From: Thalassobaculum sp965228445
GTDB taxonomy: Bacteria > Pseudomonadota > Alphaproteobacteria > Thalassobaculales > Thalassobaculaceae
NCBI GenBank assembly: GCA_965228445.1
Contig: OZ245813.1
Location: 2,480,001-2,544,000 of the forward strand
DNA length: 64,000 bases
Reading direction: 5' to 3'
Below the pieces are notes generated by a model. It worked only from the letters and a program-made list of their open reading frames with translations, made no database searches and had not been told where the DNA came from. Both the position numbers and the translations under genes were made by a program. Below, piece after piece: positions 35,224 through 43,898 of the stretch. Positions within the stretch are counted from its first letter, which is position 1. Each line of letters begins with the position of its first letter.

Positions 35224-36675
35224 GTGATCGATTTTGGACCGGTCTTCTTCATCGTCGGCTTGTTGCTGACGTTCCTGGCTGTCGCCATGTGCGTCCCCGC
35301 CGCGGTGGATCTCGCGACCGAGCATCCGGACTGGCAGGTGTTCCTGGGTGCGGCCGGCATCACCCTGTTCATCGGCGTATCCATGATGCTGGCCACCCGC
35401 ACGGTCCGCGGCGCCAAACTCGGCCTGCGCCAGGCGTTCGTGCTGACCACCCTGAGCTGGGTCGCGATCGCCGCCTTCGGCTCCCTGCCCTTCGCCTTCT
35501 CCGAACTCGACATGTCGACGGCCGACGCGTTCTTCGAGTCGATGTCCGGCGTGACCACCACCGGGGCGACGGTGATCGACAATCTGGACTCCGCCCCGCC
35601 CGGCATCCTGCTGTGGCGCGCCCTGCTGCAGTGGCTCGGCGGCGTCGGCATCATCGTCATGGCCCTCGCCGTGCTGCCGATGCTGAGCGTCGGCGGCATG
35701 CAGCTCTTCGCCACCGAGGCGTTCGACACGCCGGACAAGGTGCTGCCCCGCGCCGCCCAGCTCGCCGGCGGCATCGGCAGCCTGTATCTCGGCCTCACCT
35801 TCGTCTGCGCCGTGGCCCTGTGGCTGGCCGGCATGGACGGGTTCGACGCCGTCGCCCATGCCATGACGACGATCGCCACCGGCGGCTATTCGACCAAGGA
35901 CGCCTCGGTCGGCTATTTCAACACCCCGGCGATCGACTGGATCATCACCCTGGGGATGATCATCGGCAGCCTGCCCTTCGTGCACTACCTGCGCATCGCC
36001 CGCGGCGACACCCGCAGCATCCTGCGCGACAGCCAGGTACGCTGGTTCCTGAGCATCGTGGTGATCTGCGTCGCCCTGGTCGCCCTGTGGATCCTGACCC
36101 AGATCGGCCTCGGCACCCATGACGCGCTGCGCTACGCCGCCTTCAATGTGGTCTCGGTGATCACCGGCACCGGATACGCGACGACGGATTTCGGCGCCTG
36201 GGGCGGGTTCGTGGCCACCATGATGCTGATCCTGATGTTCGTCGGCGGCTGTGCCGGCTCGACGACCTGCGGAATCAAGATCTTCCGCTTTCAGGTTCTG
36301 TACGCCACCGCCCGGGTCCAGCTCGCCCGGCTGCTGCGGCCGCACGGCGTGTTCATTCCGTACTACAACCGCAAGCCGATCCCCGAGGCCGTCTCCGAGG
36401 CGGTGATGGGGTTCTTCTTCCTCTACATCCTGTGCTTCGGGCTGGTGGCCATGGCGCTGGCGGCCATGGGGCTCGACTTCGTCACCGCCCTGTCCGGCTC
36501 GGCCACCGCGATCAGCAATGTGGGCCCGGGGCTGGGACCGATCATCGGCCCGGCGGGGAATTTCGACCCGCTGCCCGACGCGGCCAAGTGGCTGCTCTGT
36601 TTCGCCATGCTGCTGGGCCGGCTCGAGCTGTTCACCGTCCTGGTGCTGATCACTCCGACCTTCTGGCGGAAGTAG
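35224..36675 (+). CDS. TrkH family potassium uptake protein
   Basis: The 483-residue membrane protein has four repeated M1-P-M2 units. Selectivity-filter-like segments include SGVTTTGATVI, TTIATGGYSTKD, SVITGTGYATTDFG and ATAISNVGPGLG. It imports K+ (or Na+-coupled K+) together with cytoplasmic TrkA, which is not encoded nearby. GTG at 35224 is preceded by AGGAA. It is followed by a repeat-rich region rather than an operon partner. Confidence 0.95.
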   Translation: MIDFGPVFFIVGLLLTFLAVAMCVPAAVDLATEHPDWQVFLGAAGITLFIGVSMMLATRTVRGAKLGLRQAFVLTTLSWVAIAAFGSLPFAFSELDMSTADAFFESMSGVTTTGATVIDNLDSAPPGILLWRALLQWLGGVGIIVMALAVLPMLSVGGMQLFATEAFDTPDKVLPRAAQLAGGIGSLYLGLTFVCAVALWLAGMDGFDAVAHAMTTIATGGYSTKDASVGYFNTPAIDWIITLGMIIGSLPFVHYLRIARGDTRSILRDSQVRWFLSIVVICVALVALWILTQIGLGTHDALRYAAFNVVSVITGTGYATTDFGAWGGFVATMMLILMFVGGCAGSTTCGIKIFRFQVLYATARVQLARLLRPHGVFIPYYNRKPIPEAVSEAVMGFFFLYILCFGLVAMALAAMGLDFVTALSGSATAISNVGPGLGPIIGPAGNFDPLPDAAKWLLCFAMLLGRLELFTVLVLITPTFWRK

Positions 36676-36728
36676 CGCACGTTTCGTCTCGGCTAGGCCG
36701 ATCGTCACAAGATCCGGCGAGCCGCACC

Positions 36729-36960
36729 CTGGGTCCCGGCGCAAGGCCGGGAAGACAGGGAGAGAGTTGCCGCCGGTTCACGGCTTACCGTCTCCCCGGC
36801 CATGAGCCGGGGCCCAGAGACGAAACACGCCGGAACGGCTCAGCCGTCGGTCACGAGATCCGGCGAGCGGCGCCTGGTTCCCGGCCTCTGTTCAGCTCGC
36901 AGAGATGGCTGACGGGTTGCTGGGGCGTGGCCGCGTCACCTCCCGGAATCAATCCGGGAC
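36729..36960. repeat. palindromic repeat cluster
   Basis: CTGGGTCCCGGCGCAAGGCCGGGAAGA at 36729-36755 is nearly the reverse complement of the 36791-36817 copy (TCTCCCCGGCC..GGGGCCCAG). A short form, TCCCGG..CCGGGA, is at 36941-36958. Two direct copies of GTCACRAGATCCGGCGAGC lie at about 36704-36722 and 36850-36868. The same element family recurs at 41354-41639. The cluster fills the 273-bp gap between trkH and the ABC exporter and runs 12 bp into the exporter's 3' end. Confidence 0.75.
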
Positions 36961-38790
36961 GGGGAGTGCGGAGAGGGACGACGGAGCATTGCCCTGGCCG
37001 AACTGCAGCTCCGCCAGGCGTTGGTAGAGCGGGCTGCTGCGCATCAGCTCGCCATGCGGCCCGTCGGCGACCAGGCGCCCGGCCTCAATCACGCAGATCC
37101 GGTCGGCCTCCACCACCGTGGCGAGCCGGTGGGCGATCACCAGCGTCGTGCGGCCCCGCATCAGCCGGTCGAGCGCGTTCTGTACCAGCCGCTCGTTCTC
37201 CGCGTCCAACGCGCTGGTGGCCTCGTCCAGCAGCAGGATCGCCGGGTCGCGCAGCAACGCGCGGGCGATGGAGATGCGCTGACGCTCGCCGCCGGACAGG
37301 CGCACGCCCTTCTCGCCCAGGAAACTGTCATAATCGTCCGGAAGGGCGGTGATGAAGTCATGGGCGGCGGCATCCCGGGCGGCGGCGATCACCTCCTCGT
37401 CGCTGGCGTCGGGCCGGCCGTAGCGAATGTTCTCCATGGCACTGGCGGCGAACACCACCGGGTCCTGGGACACGAGGGCGATGCGCCGGCGCAGGTCTGT
37501 CGGCTCGGCGGTACGGACGTCGACGCCGTCGACCGTCACCCGCCCCTGAGCCGGGTCATAGAACCGCAGCAGGAGCTGGAACACGGTGGTCTTGCCCGCC
37601 CCCGACGGGCCGACCAGTGCCACAGTCTCGCCCGGTGCGACGGTCAGGGAGAAGTCGTTGAGGGCGGAGGTCTCCGGCCGCGAGGGATAGCGGAACACCA
37701 CGTCCTCGAAGGCGACCCGCCCCTCGGCCGGCGACGGCAGGGCGACCGGGTGTTCCGGAGCGCGGATCTCCGGCTCCGCCTCCAGCAGTTCGACCAGCCG
37801 CTCGGTCGCCCCGGCGGCGCGCAGCAGCTCGCCATAGACCTCGGAGATGATGCCGACAGAGAAGGCGACGGTGACGCCGTAGAACACGAAAGCGGTCAGT
37901 TCGCCCGCCGACATGCGGCCGGCCATCACGTCGTTGCCGCCGACCCAGAGGACGAAGCCGACCGAGGCGAAGACCAGCAGGATCACCGTCGAGGACAGCA
38001 GCCCGCGCAGCCGGATGCGCCGGATGGCGGTCTCGAACGCATTGCCGACCTCGCCGTCGAAGCGCCGGCGGTCCTCCGCCTCATGGGTGAAGGCCTGGAC
38101 CGTGCGGATCGCCCCAAAGCTCTCCTCGGCGAAGGCGCCGACATCGGCCACCCGGTCCTGCGACTCGCGGCCGAGTCGGCGTACCCGCCGGCCGATCACC
38201 AGGATCGGCACCACGATCACCGGAACCACCAGCATCAGCAAGCCGGCCAGCTTGGCGTTGGTGATGAACAGCATGATCAGCCCGCCGATCAGCGCCAGCA
38301 GGTTGCGCAGGGCCATCGAGGCGCTGGAGCCGATGATCGACTGCAGCAGGGTGGTGTCCGTGGTCAGCCGCGACAGCACCTCGCCGGTGCGGGTGATCTC
38401 AAAGAAGCCGGGATGCAGGGTGATGACCCGCTGGAAGATCGCATTGCGCAGGTCGGCGACGATCCGCTCGCCGAGCCAGGACACCAGGTAGAACCGGGAA
38501 TAGGTGCCGACCGACAGCACCACCGCCAGGCCGATCAGCGCCACCAGCGCCCGGTCGAGCTGCCCCGGATCGCCGCTGGCGAAGCCCTGGTCGACCAGGA
38601 TGCGCAGGCCCTGCCCGACCGCCAGCATAGCGCCGGCGGTGACCACCAAAGCGACCGCCGCCAGGACCACCCGGCCGCGATAGGGGGCCACGAAGCCCAT
38701 GATCCGCCGGAAGATGGCGAGGTCGCGGCCCTTCGGCCGGTCCTCGGGATGGGTCTTGCGGGAGCTCGGAGAGCCGGTGCTGTCGCTCAC
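36949..38790 (-). CDS. MsbA-like ABC exporter (fused permease-ATPase)
   Basis: The 613-residue half-transporter has six hydrophobic helices in the first 320 residues (FVAPYRGRVVLAAVALVVTA onward). The ATPase domain has Walker A GPSGAGKTT, Q-loop LVSQDPVVFAAS, signature RLSGGERQRISIARALL, Walker B LLLDEATSALD and switch His in IAHRLATV. It resembles the MsbA/ABCB group that exports lipids or drugs. The GTG at 38788-38790 gives the normal length; the open frame beyond it reads through the mntR side. Its final codons and stop lie in an intergenic repeat, so the C-terminal tail after QFGQG appears repeat-derived. No HlyD partner is adjacent. Confidence 0.9.
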   Translation of the reverse strand: MSDSTGSPSSRKTHPEDRPKGRDLAIFRRIMGFVAPYRGRVVLAAVALVVTAGAMLAVGQGLRILVDQGFASGDPGQLDRALVALIGLAVVLSVGTYSRFYLVSWLGERIVADLRNAIFQRVITLHPGFFEITRTGEVLSRLTTDTTLLQSIIGSSASMALRNLLALIGGLIMLFITNAKLAGLLMLVVPVIVVPILVIGRRVRRLGRESQDRVADVGAFAEESFGAIRTVQAFTHEAEDRRRFDGEVGNAFETAIRRIRLRGLLSSTVILLVFASVGFVLWVGGNDVMAGRMSAGELTAFVFYGVTVAFSVGIISEVYGELLRAAGATERLVELLEAEPEIRAPEHPVALPSPAEGRVAFEDVVFRYPSRPETSALNDFSLTVAPGETVALVGPSGAGKTTVFQLLLRFYDPAQGRVTVDGVDVRTAEPTDLRRRIALVSQDPVVFAASAMENIRYGRPDASDEEVIAAARDAAAHDFITALPDDYDSFLGEKGVRLSGGERQRISIARALLRDPAILLLDEATSALDAENERLVQNALDRLMRGRTTLVIAHRLATVVEADRICVIEAGRLVADGPHGELMRSSPLYQRLAELQFGQGNAPSSLSALPVPD

Positions 38791-38900
38791 GGGAGGCCTT
38801 GCGGGTTGGACGGAAGGTTCCCGCAAGATGGGGTGCGGCGCCGGCCGATCAAAGCAAAACCGGCGACGGAGCCGGCCGGGGCAGGCAGATCGGCGAGGCC

Positions 38901-39338
38901 CTATCGGGTCTGCTTCTCCACGAAGACGCGGAACACCGACAGGGTGGCCTCGCTCACATGGTGCTCGATGCCCTCGGCGTCTGCCTCTGCCACATCGCGA
39001 TCGACGCCGATCGCGATCAGGAAGTCGCAGACGAGTCGGTGGCGTTCCTTGCACATCTCAGCGAGCGCGCGGCCGTCATCGGTCAGGAAAATGGCGCGGT
39101 ACGGCTTGCTGGTGACGTAGCCGTCGCGTTCCAGCCGCTTGACCGTGTTGTTCACGGTCGCCGGGGTGACCCCGAACCGCTCCGCCAGGGCGACGGCGCG
39201 GGCCTCGCCGTCCTGGTCGATCAGGTCGGCGATCATCTCCACGTAATCCTCGGTCACCTCGCGGGCATGCTCATCGCGCAGACGCTTGAAGGTCTGAGCA
39301 TGGTCCTCGATCGACCGGTAGCTGTCCTCGTCCGCCAT
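38901..39338 (-). CDS. mntR: MntR-type manganese-responsive regulator (DtxR family)
   Basis: The 145-residue repressor has the DtxR winged helix (VEMIADLIDQDGEARAVALAERFGVTPATVNNTVKRLERDGYV) and the metal-binding dimerisation domain with EMCKERHRLVCDFLIAIGV and DAEGIEHHVSEATL. It lacks a C-terminal SH3-like domain, as MntR does. The ATG at 39336-39338 (MADEDSYRSIEDHAQ) gives the family N-terminus. It is divergent from the manganese ABC operon, which it presumably represses when Mn(II) is plentiful. Confidence 0.94.
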   Translation of the reverse strand: MADEDSYRSIEDHAQTFKRLRDEHAREVTEDYVEMIADLIDQDGEARAVALAERFGVTPATVNNTVKRLERDGYVTSKPYRAIFLTDDGRALAEMCKERHRLVCDFLIAIGVDRDVAEADAEGIEHHVSEATLSVFRVFVEKQTR

Positions 39339-39395
39339 CCCATCCTCGGCGCCAAATCCGGCGCGGACAGTACGACGGGACGGGCTTTCTGGCAA

Positions 39396-39440
39396 TTTAG
39401 GCTTGACTAACATTTGGAGGCACCCCAACTATTCTTGGAC
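39396..39440 (+). promoter_or_regulatory. candidate MntR box overlapping the mnt operon promoter
   Basis: TTTAG (39396-39400) and CTAA (39407-39410) form an imperfect inverted repeat like the TTTAGC..GCTAAA boxes bound by MntR in alphaproteobacteria. It overlaps a -35-like TTGACT (39403-39408). An AACTAT follows after about 18 bp as a weak -10. It lies in the 142-bp region between mntR and the binding-protein gene. Confidence 0.5.
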
Positions 39441-39480
39441 ACTGCTGCAATCCTTGGCGGATCGGAGCGCCTGCCGTCAC

Positions 39481-40464
39481 ATGATCACACGACGCAACAT
39501 GCTGAAAGCAGTACCGGTTTCGGCTCTTGCCCTGGCGGGGGCCGGCCCCCTCGTCTGGTCCCGCTCGGCCCGGGCCGCCCCGGCGGTGACTGTCGTCGCA
39601 ACCACGTCGATGATCGCCGACGCCGCCCGTCAGGTCGGCGGGGAGCGAGTCGCCGTCACGGCGCTGATGGGACCGGGCGTCGATCCCCATGCCTATCGCC
39701 AGACCAGAAGCGACATCGCCGCCATGCTGCGCGCCGATGCGGTGCTGTGGCACGGGCTGTATCTGGAAGCGCAGCTCGAGGAATTTCTGCTCGATCTCGG
39801 CAACCGCAAGCGGGTCTTCGCCGTTGGCGAGGCAGCACCCCGCGACCGGCTGATCGCCCATGACGACTACAGCAACAAGTTCGACCCTCATATCTGGATG
39901 GATCCGTCCCTGTGGCGCTCCGTGGTCGTCGCCGTGCGCGACGCGTTGAGCGAGATCGACCCGGACGGTGCCGCGGCCTACGCGGCCGGCGCCGAGCGGC
40001 ATCTGGCGACCATCGATATGCTGAACGCCTATGCCGCCGAGCGTCTGGCGTCGGTCCCGGCCGAGCAGCGGGTGCTGGTCACCGCCCACGACGCCTTCAA
40101 CTATTTCGGCCGGGCCTTCGATTTCGAGGTGCTGGGCATCCAGGGCATCTCCACCGAGTCCGAGGCGGGTCTGCGCCGCATCGAGGAACTGGTGGATACG
40201 CTGGTCACCCGTGGCGTCACCGCCGTGTTCGTGGAGAGCTCGGTGTCCGACCGCAACGTGCAGGCGCTGATCGAGGGCGCCGCCGCCCGCGGCCACACGG
40301 TGAGCATCGGCGGCGAGCTGTTCTCCGACGCCATGGGGCCATCCGGAACCTACGAAGGCACGTATATCGGCATGATCGACCACAACGTCACCGGCATCAC
40401 CCGGGCGCTGGGCGGCGACGCTCCGGCCCAGGGCATGCAGGGGCGGCTGGCGGCCGGGTCCTGA
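39481..40464 (+). CDS. manganese ABC transporter substrate-binding protein (SitA/MntA-like)
   Basis: The 327-residue cluster A-I binding protein has ATTSMIADAARQVGGERV, the first ligand His in GVDPHAYRQTRSD, the second in DPHIWMDPSLW, and Glu/Asp ligands in ESSVSDRNVQ and GTYIGMIDHN. The N-terminus TRRNMLKAVPVSALALAG looks like a twin-arginine or Sec signal with AAPA cleavage. The ATG at 39481 is chosen; the frame is open to 39403. The adjacent MntR gene and ligand set point to Mn(II), with Zn or Fe as alternatives. Confidence 0.93.
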   Translation: MITRRNMLKAVPVSALALAGAGPLVWSRSARAAPAVTVVATTSMIADAARQVGGERVAVTALMGPGVDPHAYRQTRSDIAAMLRADAVLWHGLYLEAQLEEFLLDLGNRKRVFAVGEAAPRDRLIAHDDYSNKFDPHIWMDPSLWRSVVVAVRDALSEIDPDGAAAYAAGAERHLATIDMLNAYAAERLASVPAEQRVLVTAHDAFNYFGRAFDFEVLGIQGISTESEAGLRRIEELVDTLVTRGVTAVFVESSVSDRNVQALIEGAAARGHTVSIGGELFSDAMGPSGTYEGTYIGMIDHNVTGITRALGGDAPAQGMQGRLAAGS

Positions 40465-40481
40465 AGGAAACGAGACACGTC

Positions 40482-41300
40482 ATGAGTCTGAACGCCCATA
40501 TCGAACTGGCGACGGCCGAGGGACACAGCGTGGACACCGATGACGGAAGCGGCTGTCCGCTGGAGGTGCGCGGTCTCACCGTCTCCTATGGCGAGAAGCC
40601 GGCGGTGTTCTCCGTCGATGCCGGCTTCCCCTCGGGCAGCATGACCGCGATCGTCGGCCCGAACGGCGCCGGCAAGTCGACCTTCCTGAAGGGCGCGCTC
40701 GGCATCGTGCCGCGGCTGGCGGGCGAGGTCCGGTTCTTCGGTCAGCCGCTGAAGGAGGCCCGCCGCGACGTCGCCTATGTGCCGCAGCGCGCCTCGGTCG
40801 ACTGGGATTTTCCGGCGCGGGTGATCGACGTGGTGATGATGGGCCTGTACCGCGAGGTCGGCCTGTTCCGTTTCGCCGGTGCCCGCCACCGCGCCCGGGC
40901 GATGGACTGCCTGGAACGGGTCGGCATGCAGGACTTCGCCGGCCGGCAGATCGGCCAGCTTTCCGGCGGCCAGCAGCAGCGCGTCTTCCTGGCCCGCGCC
41001 CTGGCCCAGGATGCCGAACTGTACCTGCTGGACGAGCCTTTCGCCGGGGTCGACGCGGCGACCGAGCACGCGATCGTCTCGGTGCTGAAGGCGCTCAAGG
41101 CGGCCGGCAAGACGGTGGTCTGCGTGCATCACGACCTGTCGACGGTGACCGCCTATTTCGACCGGGTGCTGCTGATCAACATGCGCAAGCAGGCCGAAGG
41201 GCCGATCGCCGAGGCGTTCACGCCGGAGACCCTGCAGGCGACCTATGGCGGCCGCCTCGCCGACAGCCAGATCGCCGAACTGCGCCTGGGCTCGGCCTGA
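40482..41300 (+). CDS. manganese ABC transporter ATP-binding protein (SitB/MntB-like)
   Basis: The 272-residue ATPase has Walker A GPNGAGKSTF, Q-loop YVPQRASVDWDFP (typical of zinc/manganese importers), signature QLSGGQQQRVFLARAL, Walker B LLDEPFAGVD and switch His VCVHHDL. ATG at 40482 follows an AAGGAAACGAG box and is 17 bp after the binding-protein gene. A 366-bp repeat-filled gap separates it from the permease genes. Confidence 0.95.
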   Translation: MSLNAHIELATAEGHSVDTDDGSGCPLEVRGLTVSYGEKPAVFSVDAGFPSGSMTAIVGPNGAGKSTFLKGALGIVPRLAGEVRFFGQPLKEARRDVAYVPQRASVDWDFPARVIDVVMMGLYREVGLFRFAGARHRARAMDCLERVGMQDFAGRQIGQLSGGQQQRVFLARALAQDAELYLLDEPFAGVDAATEHAIVSVLKALKAAGKTVVCVHHDLSTVTAYFDRVLLINMRKQAEGPIAEAFTPETLQATYGGRLADSQIAELRLGSA

Positions 41301-41353
41301 GGCGGCGCTCGGGAACACGCCGATGCTTGCCGCTCCCTCCTCAACCCCACCGG

Positions 41354-41639
41354 TCTCCCCGGCCTTGCGCCGGGGCCTGGAGAGGGGGCAGCCGGACCGT
41401 CACAGAACAATCTTCCAGCGTTCCCGCAGCGCCTATCCTGGACCCCGGCACAAGGCCGGGGAGACGCTTTTGGGTAGGGTGGGGAGGTCAAGCATTCGGA
41501 ACTCTCCCATCGCCCTCCGTCATTTCGCACTCCCCGGCCTTGTGCCGGGGCGAGGCCGGGGATTGGACGGGCGCCTACGCACGGCAATCAGTGCCCGGTT
41601 CTTGCCCCCTCCCTTGCCCCGGGATAAATCCGGGGAGTG
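41354..41639. repeat. cluster of palindromic repeats inside the manganese operon
   Basis: TCTCCCCGGCC..GGGGCCTGGA (41354-41381) and its reverse complement (41436-41464) face each other. A third copy, ACTCCCCGGCCTTGTGCCGG, is at about 41529-41548. A shorter ACTCCCCGG relative is CCGGGATAAATCCGGGGAGTG, at 41618-41639. The gap (41301-41666) contains no gene. Each unit forms a strong hairpin, so the cluster may damp or stabilise expression between the ATPase and the permeases. Confidence 0.8.
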
Positions 41640-41666
41640 TGGGATGAGGGATAGTGAGAGCACCCC

Positions 41667-42884
41667 ATGACCACGCTTGAGCTCTTCCTGCGCGCCCTCA
41701 CCCTGCAGGCGGGGTACAACTCCGCCCTGGTCGCCGTCGGCGCCGGGCTGCTCGGGATCGCCGGGGGCGGGGCCGGCGCCTTCGTGTTCCTGCGCAAGCG
41801 CGCCCTGGTCTCCGACGCCGTCACCCACGCCACCCTGCCGGGGGTCGCCATCGCCTTCATCCTCATGGTGCTGCTCGGCGGCGACGGGCGCTGGCTGCCG
41901 GGCCTGATCCTCGGTTCCGCCGCCTCGGCCGCGATCGGGCTGATGGCGGTGGAATGGATCACCGCCCGCACCCGCCTGGGCGAGGATGCCGCCATCGGCG
42001 CCGTGCTCTCCGTGTTCTTCGGGCTCGGCATCGTGCTGCTCACCGTGATCCAGACCATGGAGGGCGGCAAGCAGGCCGGGCTCGACACCTTTCTGCTGGG
42101 CTCGACCGCCGGCATGCTGATCGGCGAGGCCATGCTGATCGCCGCCGCGGGAGCCGTCGCCGTCGCCCTGGTGGTCCTGCTGCGTCGGCCGATGACCCTG
42201 GTCGCCTTCGACCCGGACTATGCGGCCACGCTGGGCATCGACGTGCGCCGCACCGACCTGGCGATGATGGGCCTTGCCCTGGTCGTCACCGTGATCGGCC
42301 TCAAGGTCGTCGGCCTGATCCTGATCGTCGCCATGCTGATCATCCCGCCGGTCGCCGCCCGGTTCTGGACCGAGCGGGTCGACCGGCTGATCCTGATCGC
42401 CGCCTGGATCGGCGGGCTGTCGGGCTATATCGGCGCCGCCCTGTCGGCCGCCGCGCGCGACATGCCGACCGGGCCGATCATCGTGCTGGTCTCCTTCGCG
42501 CTGTTCGCCCTGTCGCTCGCCTTCTCGCCGAAGCGCGGGGTGCTGGCCTCGGCCCTGCGCCACCGGCGGTTCCAGCATCGGGTGCATCTGCGCCAGGGCC
42601 TGCTGGCCATGGCACGGGGCGAGGCGATCTACGACCGGCTGACCCTGCGCATCCTGCGCCGGCGCGGGCTGATGCGCGGCGACGGGGTGATGACCCGGGC
42701 CGGCCGGGGTGCGGCCGGGAGGGCGCAGCTCGACGAGACCCGCTGGGCGACCGCCCGGCGGCTGCGGGCCGACGATCCGGTGCTGGAGCGCTATGACGGG
42801 CTGACCCCGATCGACCAGGTGCTGACCCAGGACCAGGTCGCCCATCTCGACAGCCTGCTGCCGAAGCCGGAGGCGACCCGATGA
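41667..42884 (+). CDS. manganese ABC transporter permease with C-terminal winged-helix-like extension
   Basis: The 405-residue protein has 8-9 helices of the ABC-3 permease family: NSALVAVGAGLLGIAGGGAGAF, ALVSDAVTHATLPGVAIAF and GLKVVGLILIVAMLIIPPVAA. After the last helix, at about residue 290, an extra soluble domain of about 115 residues follows (LRHRRFQHRVHLRQGLL, LRILRRRGLMRGDGV, LTPIDQVLTQDQVAHLDSLLP). It looks like a degenerate DtxR/winged helix known in some manganese/zinc permeases. Normal permeases of this family are about 280 residues. It overlaps the second permease by 4 nt. Confidence 0.9.
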   Translation: MTTLELFLRALTLQAGYNSALVAVGAGLLGIAGGGAGAFVFLRKRALVSDAVTHATLPGVAIAFILMVLLGGDGRWLPGLILGSAASAAIGLMAVEWITARTRLGEDAAIGAVLSVFFGLGIVLLTVIQTMEGGKQAGLDTFLLGSTAGMLIGEAMLIAAAGAVAVALVVLLRRPMTLVAFDPDYAATLGIDVRRTDLAMMGLALVVTVIGLKVVGLILIVAMLIIPPVAARFWTERVDRLILIAAWIGGLSGYIGAALSAAARDMPTGPIIVLVSFALFALSLAFSPKRGVLASALRHRRFQHRVHLRQGLLAMARGEAIYDRLTLRILRRRGLMRGDGVMTRAGRGAAGRAQLDETRWATARRLRADDPVLERYDGLTPIDQVLTQDQVAHLDSLLPKPEATR

Positions 42885-43822
42885 GCGCCGACTGGGGTGT
42901 CGAATTCGTCCAGCTCAGCCTGGCGCCGATCCTCATCGGTGTCTTGGCCGCCGTCGCCTGCGCGCTGCCCGGCAACTTCCTGCTGCTGCGCCGCCAGGCG
43001 CTGATCGGCGACGCCATCAGCCATGTGGCCCTGCCCGGCATCGTCGTCGCCTTCCTGGTCACCGGCACCATCGCCGCCTGGCCGATGATGATCGGCGCCG
43101 CGGGTGCGGCCGTGGTCGCGGTCGGGCTGATCGAGCTGATCAAGCGGCTCGGCCGGGTCGAGCCGGGGGCCGCCATGGGCGTGGTCTTCACCACCCTGTT
43201 CGCCGCCGGCGTCCTGCTGCTGGAGCAGTCGGACACCAGCGGCGTGCATATCGACGTCGAACACGCGCTCTACGGCAACCTGGAGAGCCTGATCTGGTTC
43301 GACGCGCTCGGCTGGTCGTCGCTGCTGGACCTCGACGCGCTCGCCGGGCTGCCGCCGCAGCTGTTCCGGCTGGCCGTGGTGCTGGCGGCGATCGTGGCCT
43401 TTCTGGTGGCCTTCTGGAAGGAGCTGGCGATCTCCACCTTCGACCCGGGCTTCGCCCAGGCCGTCGGCATCCGCACCGGCGCCGTCGGCTTCGCCCTGGT
43501 GGTCGCCGCGGCGATCGCCGCCGTCGCCGCCTTCGACGCGGTCGGCTCGATCATCGTCATCGCCATGTTCGTCTGCCCGCCGGCGACCGCCCGGCTGATG
43601 ACCGACCGGCTCGGCCGGCAGGTCGGGTGGAGCGTGCTGTTCGCCGCCACCGCCGCCATCGCCGGCTATGTCTTCGCCGGCTACGGCCCGCTCTGGTTCG
43701 GCTCGCCCTACGCGGTGAGCGCCGCCGGGATGATCGCCACCGTGGCCGGGATCCAGCTTGCCCTCGCCTGCCTGTTCGGCCCGCGCCGCCGGCGCACCGG
43801 CCAGGCCGCCAGTCCACCGTGA
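42881..43822 (+). CDS. manganese ABC transporter permease, second subunit
   Basis: The 313-residue ABC-3 family permease has FLLLRRQALIGDAISHVALPGIVVAFLV, AMGVVFTTLFAAGVLLL, FDAVGSIIVIAMFVCPPATA and 8-9 helices. Its start overlaps the stop of the first permease by 4 nt, so the two are translated together and likely form a heterodimer with the ATPase encoded upstream. It lacks the C-terminal extension of its partner. Confidence 0.94.
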   Translation: MSADWGVEFVQLSLAPILIGVLAAVACALPGNFLLLRRQALIGDAISHVALPGIVVAFLVTGTIAAWPMMIGAAGAAVVAVGLIELIKRLGRVEPGAAMGVVFTTLFAAGVLLLEQSDTSGVHIDVEHALYGNLESLIWFDALGWSSLLDLDALAGLPPQLFRLAVVLAAIVAFLVAFWKELAISTFDPGFAQAVGIRTGAVGFALVVAAAIAAVAAFDAVGSIIVIAMFVCPPATARLMTDRLGRQVGWSVLFAATAAIAGYVFAGYGPLWFGSPYAVSAAGMIATVAGIQLALACLFGPRRRRTGQAASPP

Positions 43823-43898
43823 CGCGCCGGGCTTAAAAGGGTCGCCCCGACCGGATCATCGCGTATATCTGTGGGGCCACCCACCGCAAGGACACCGG

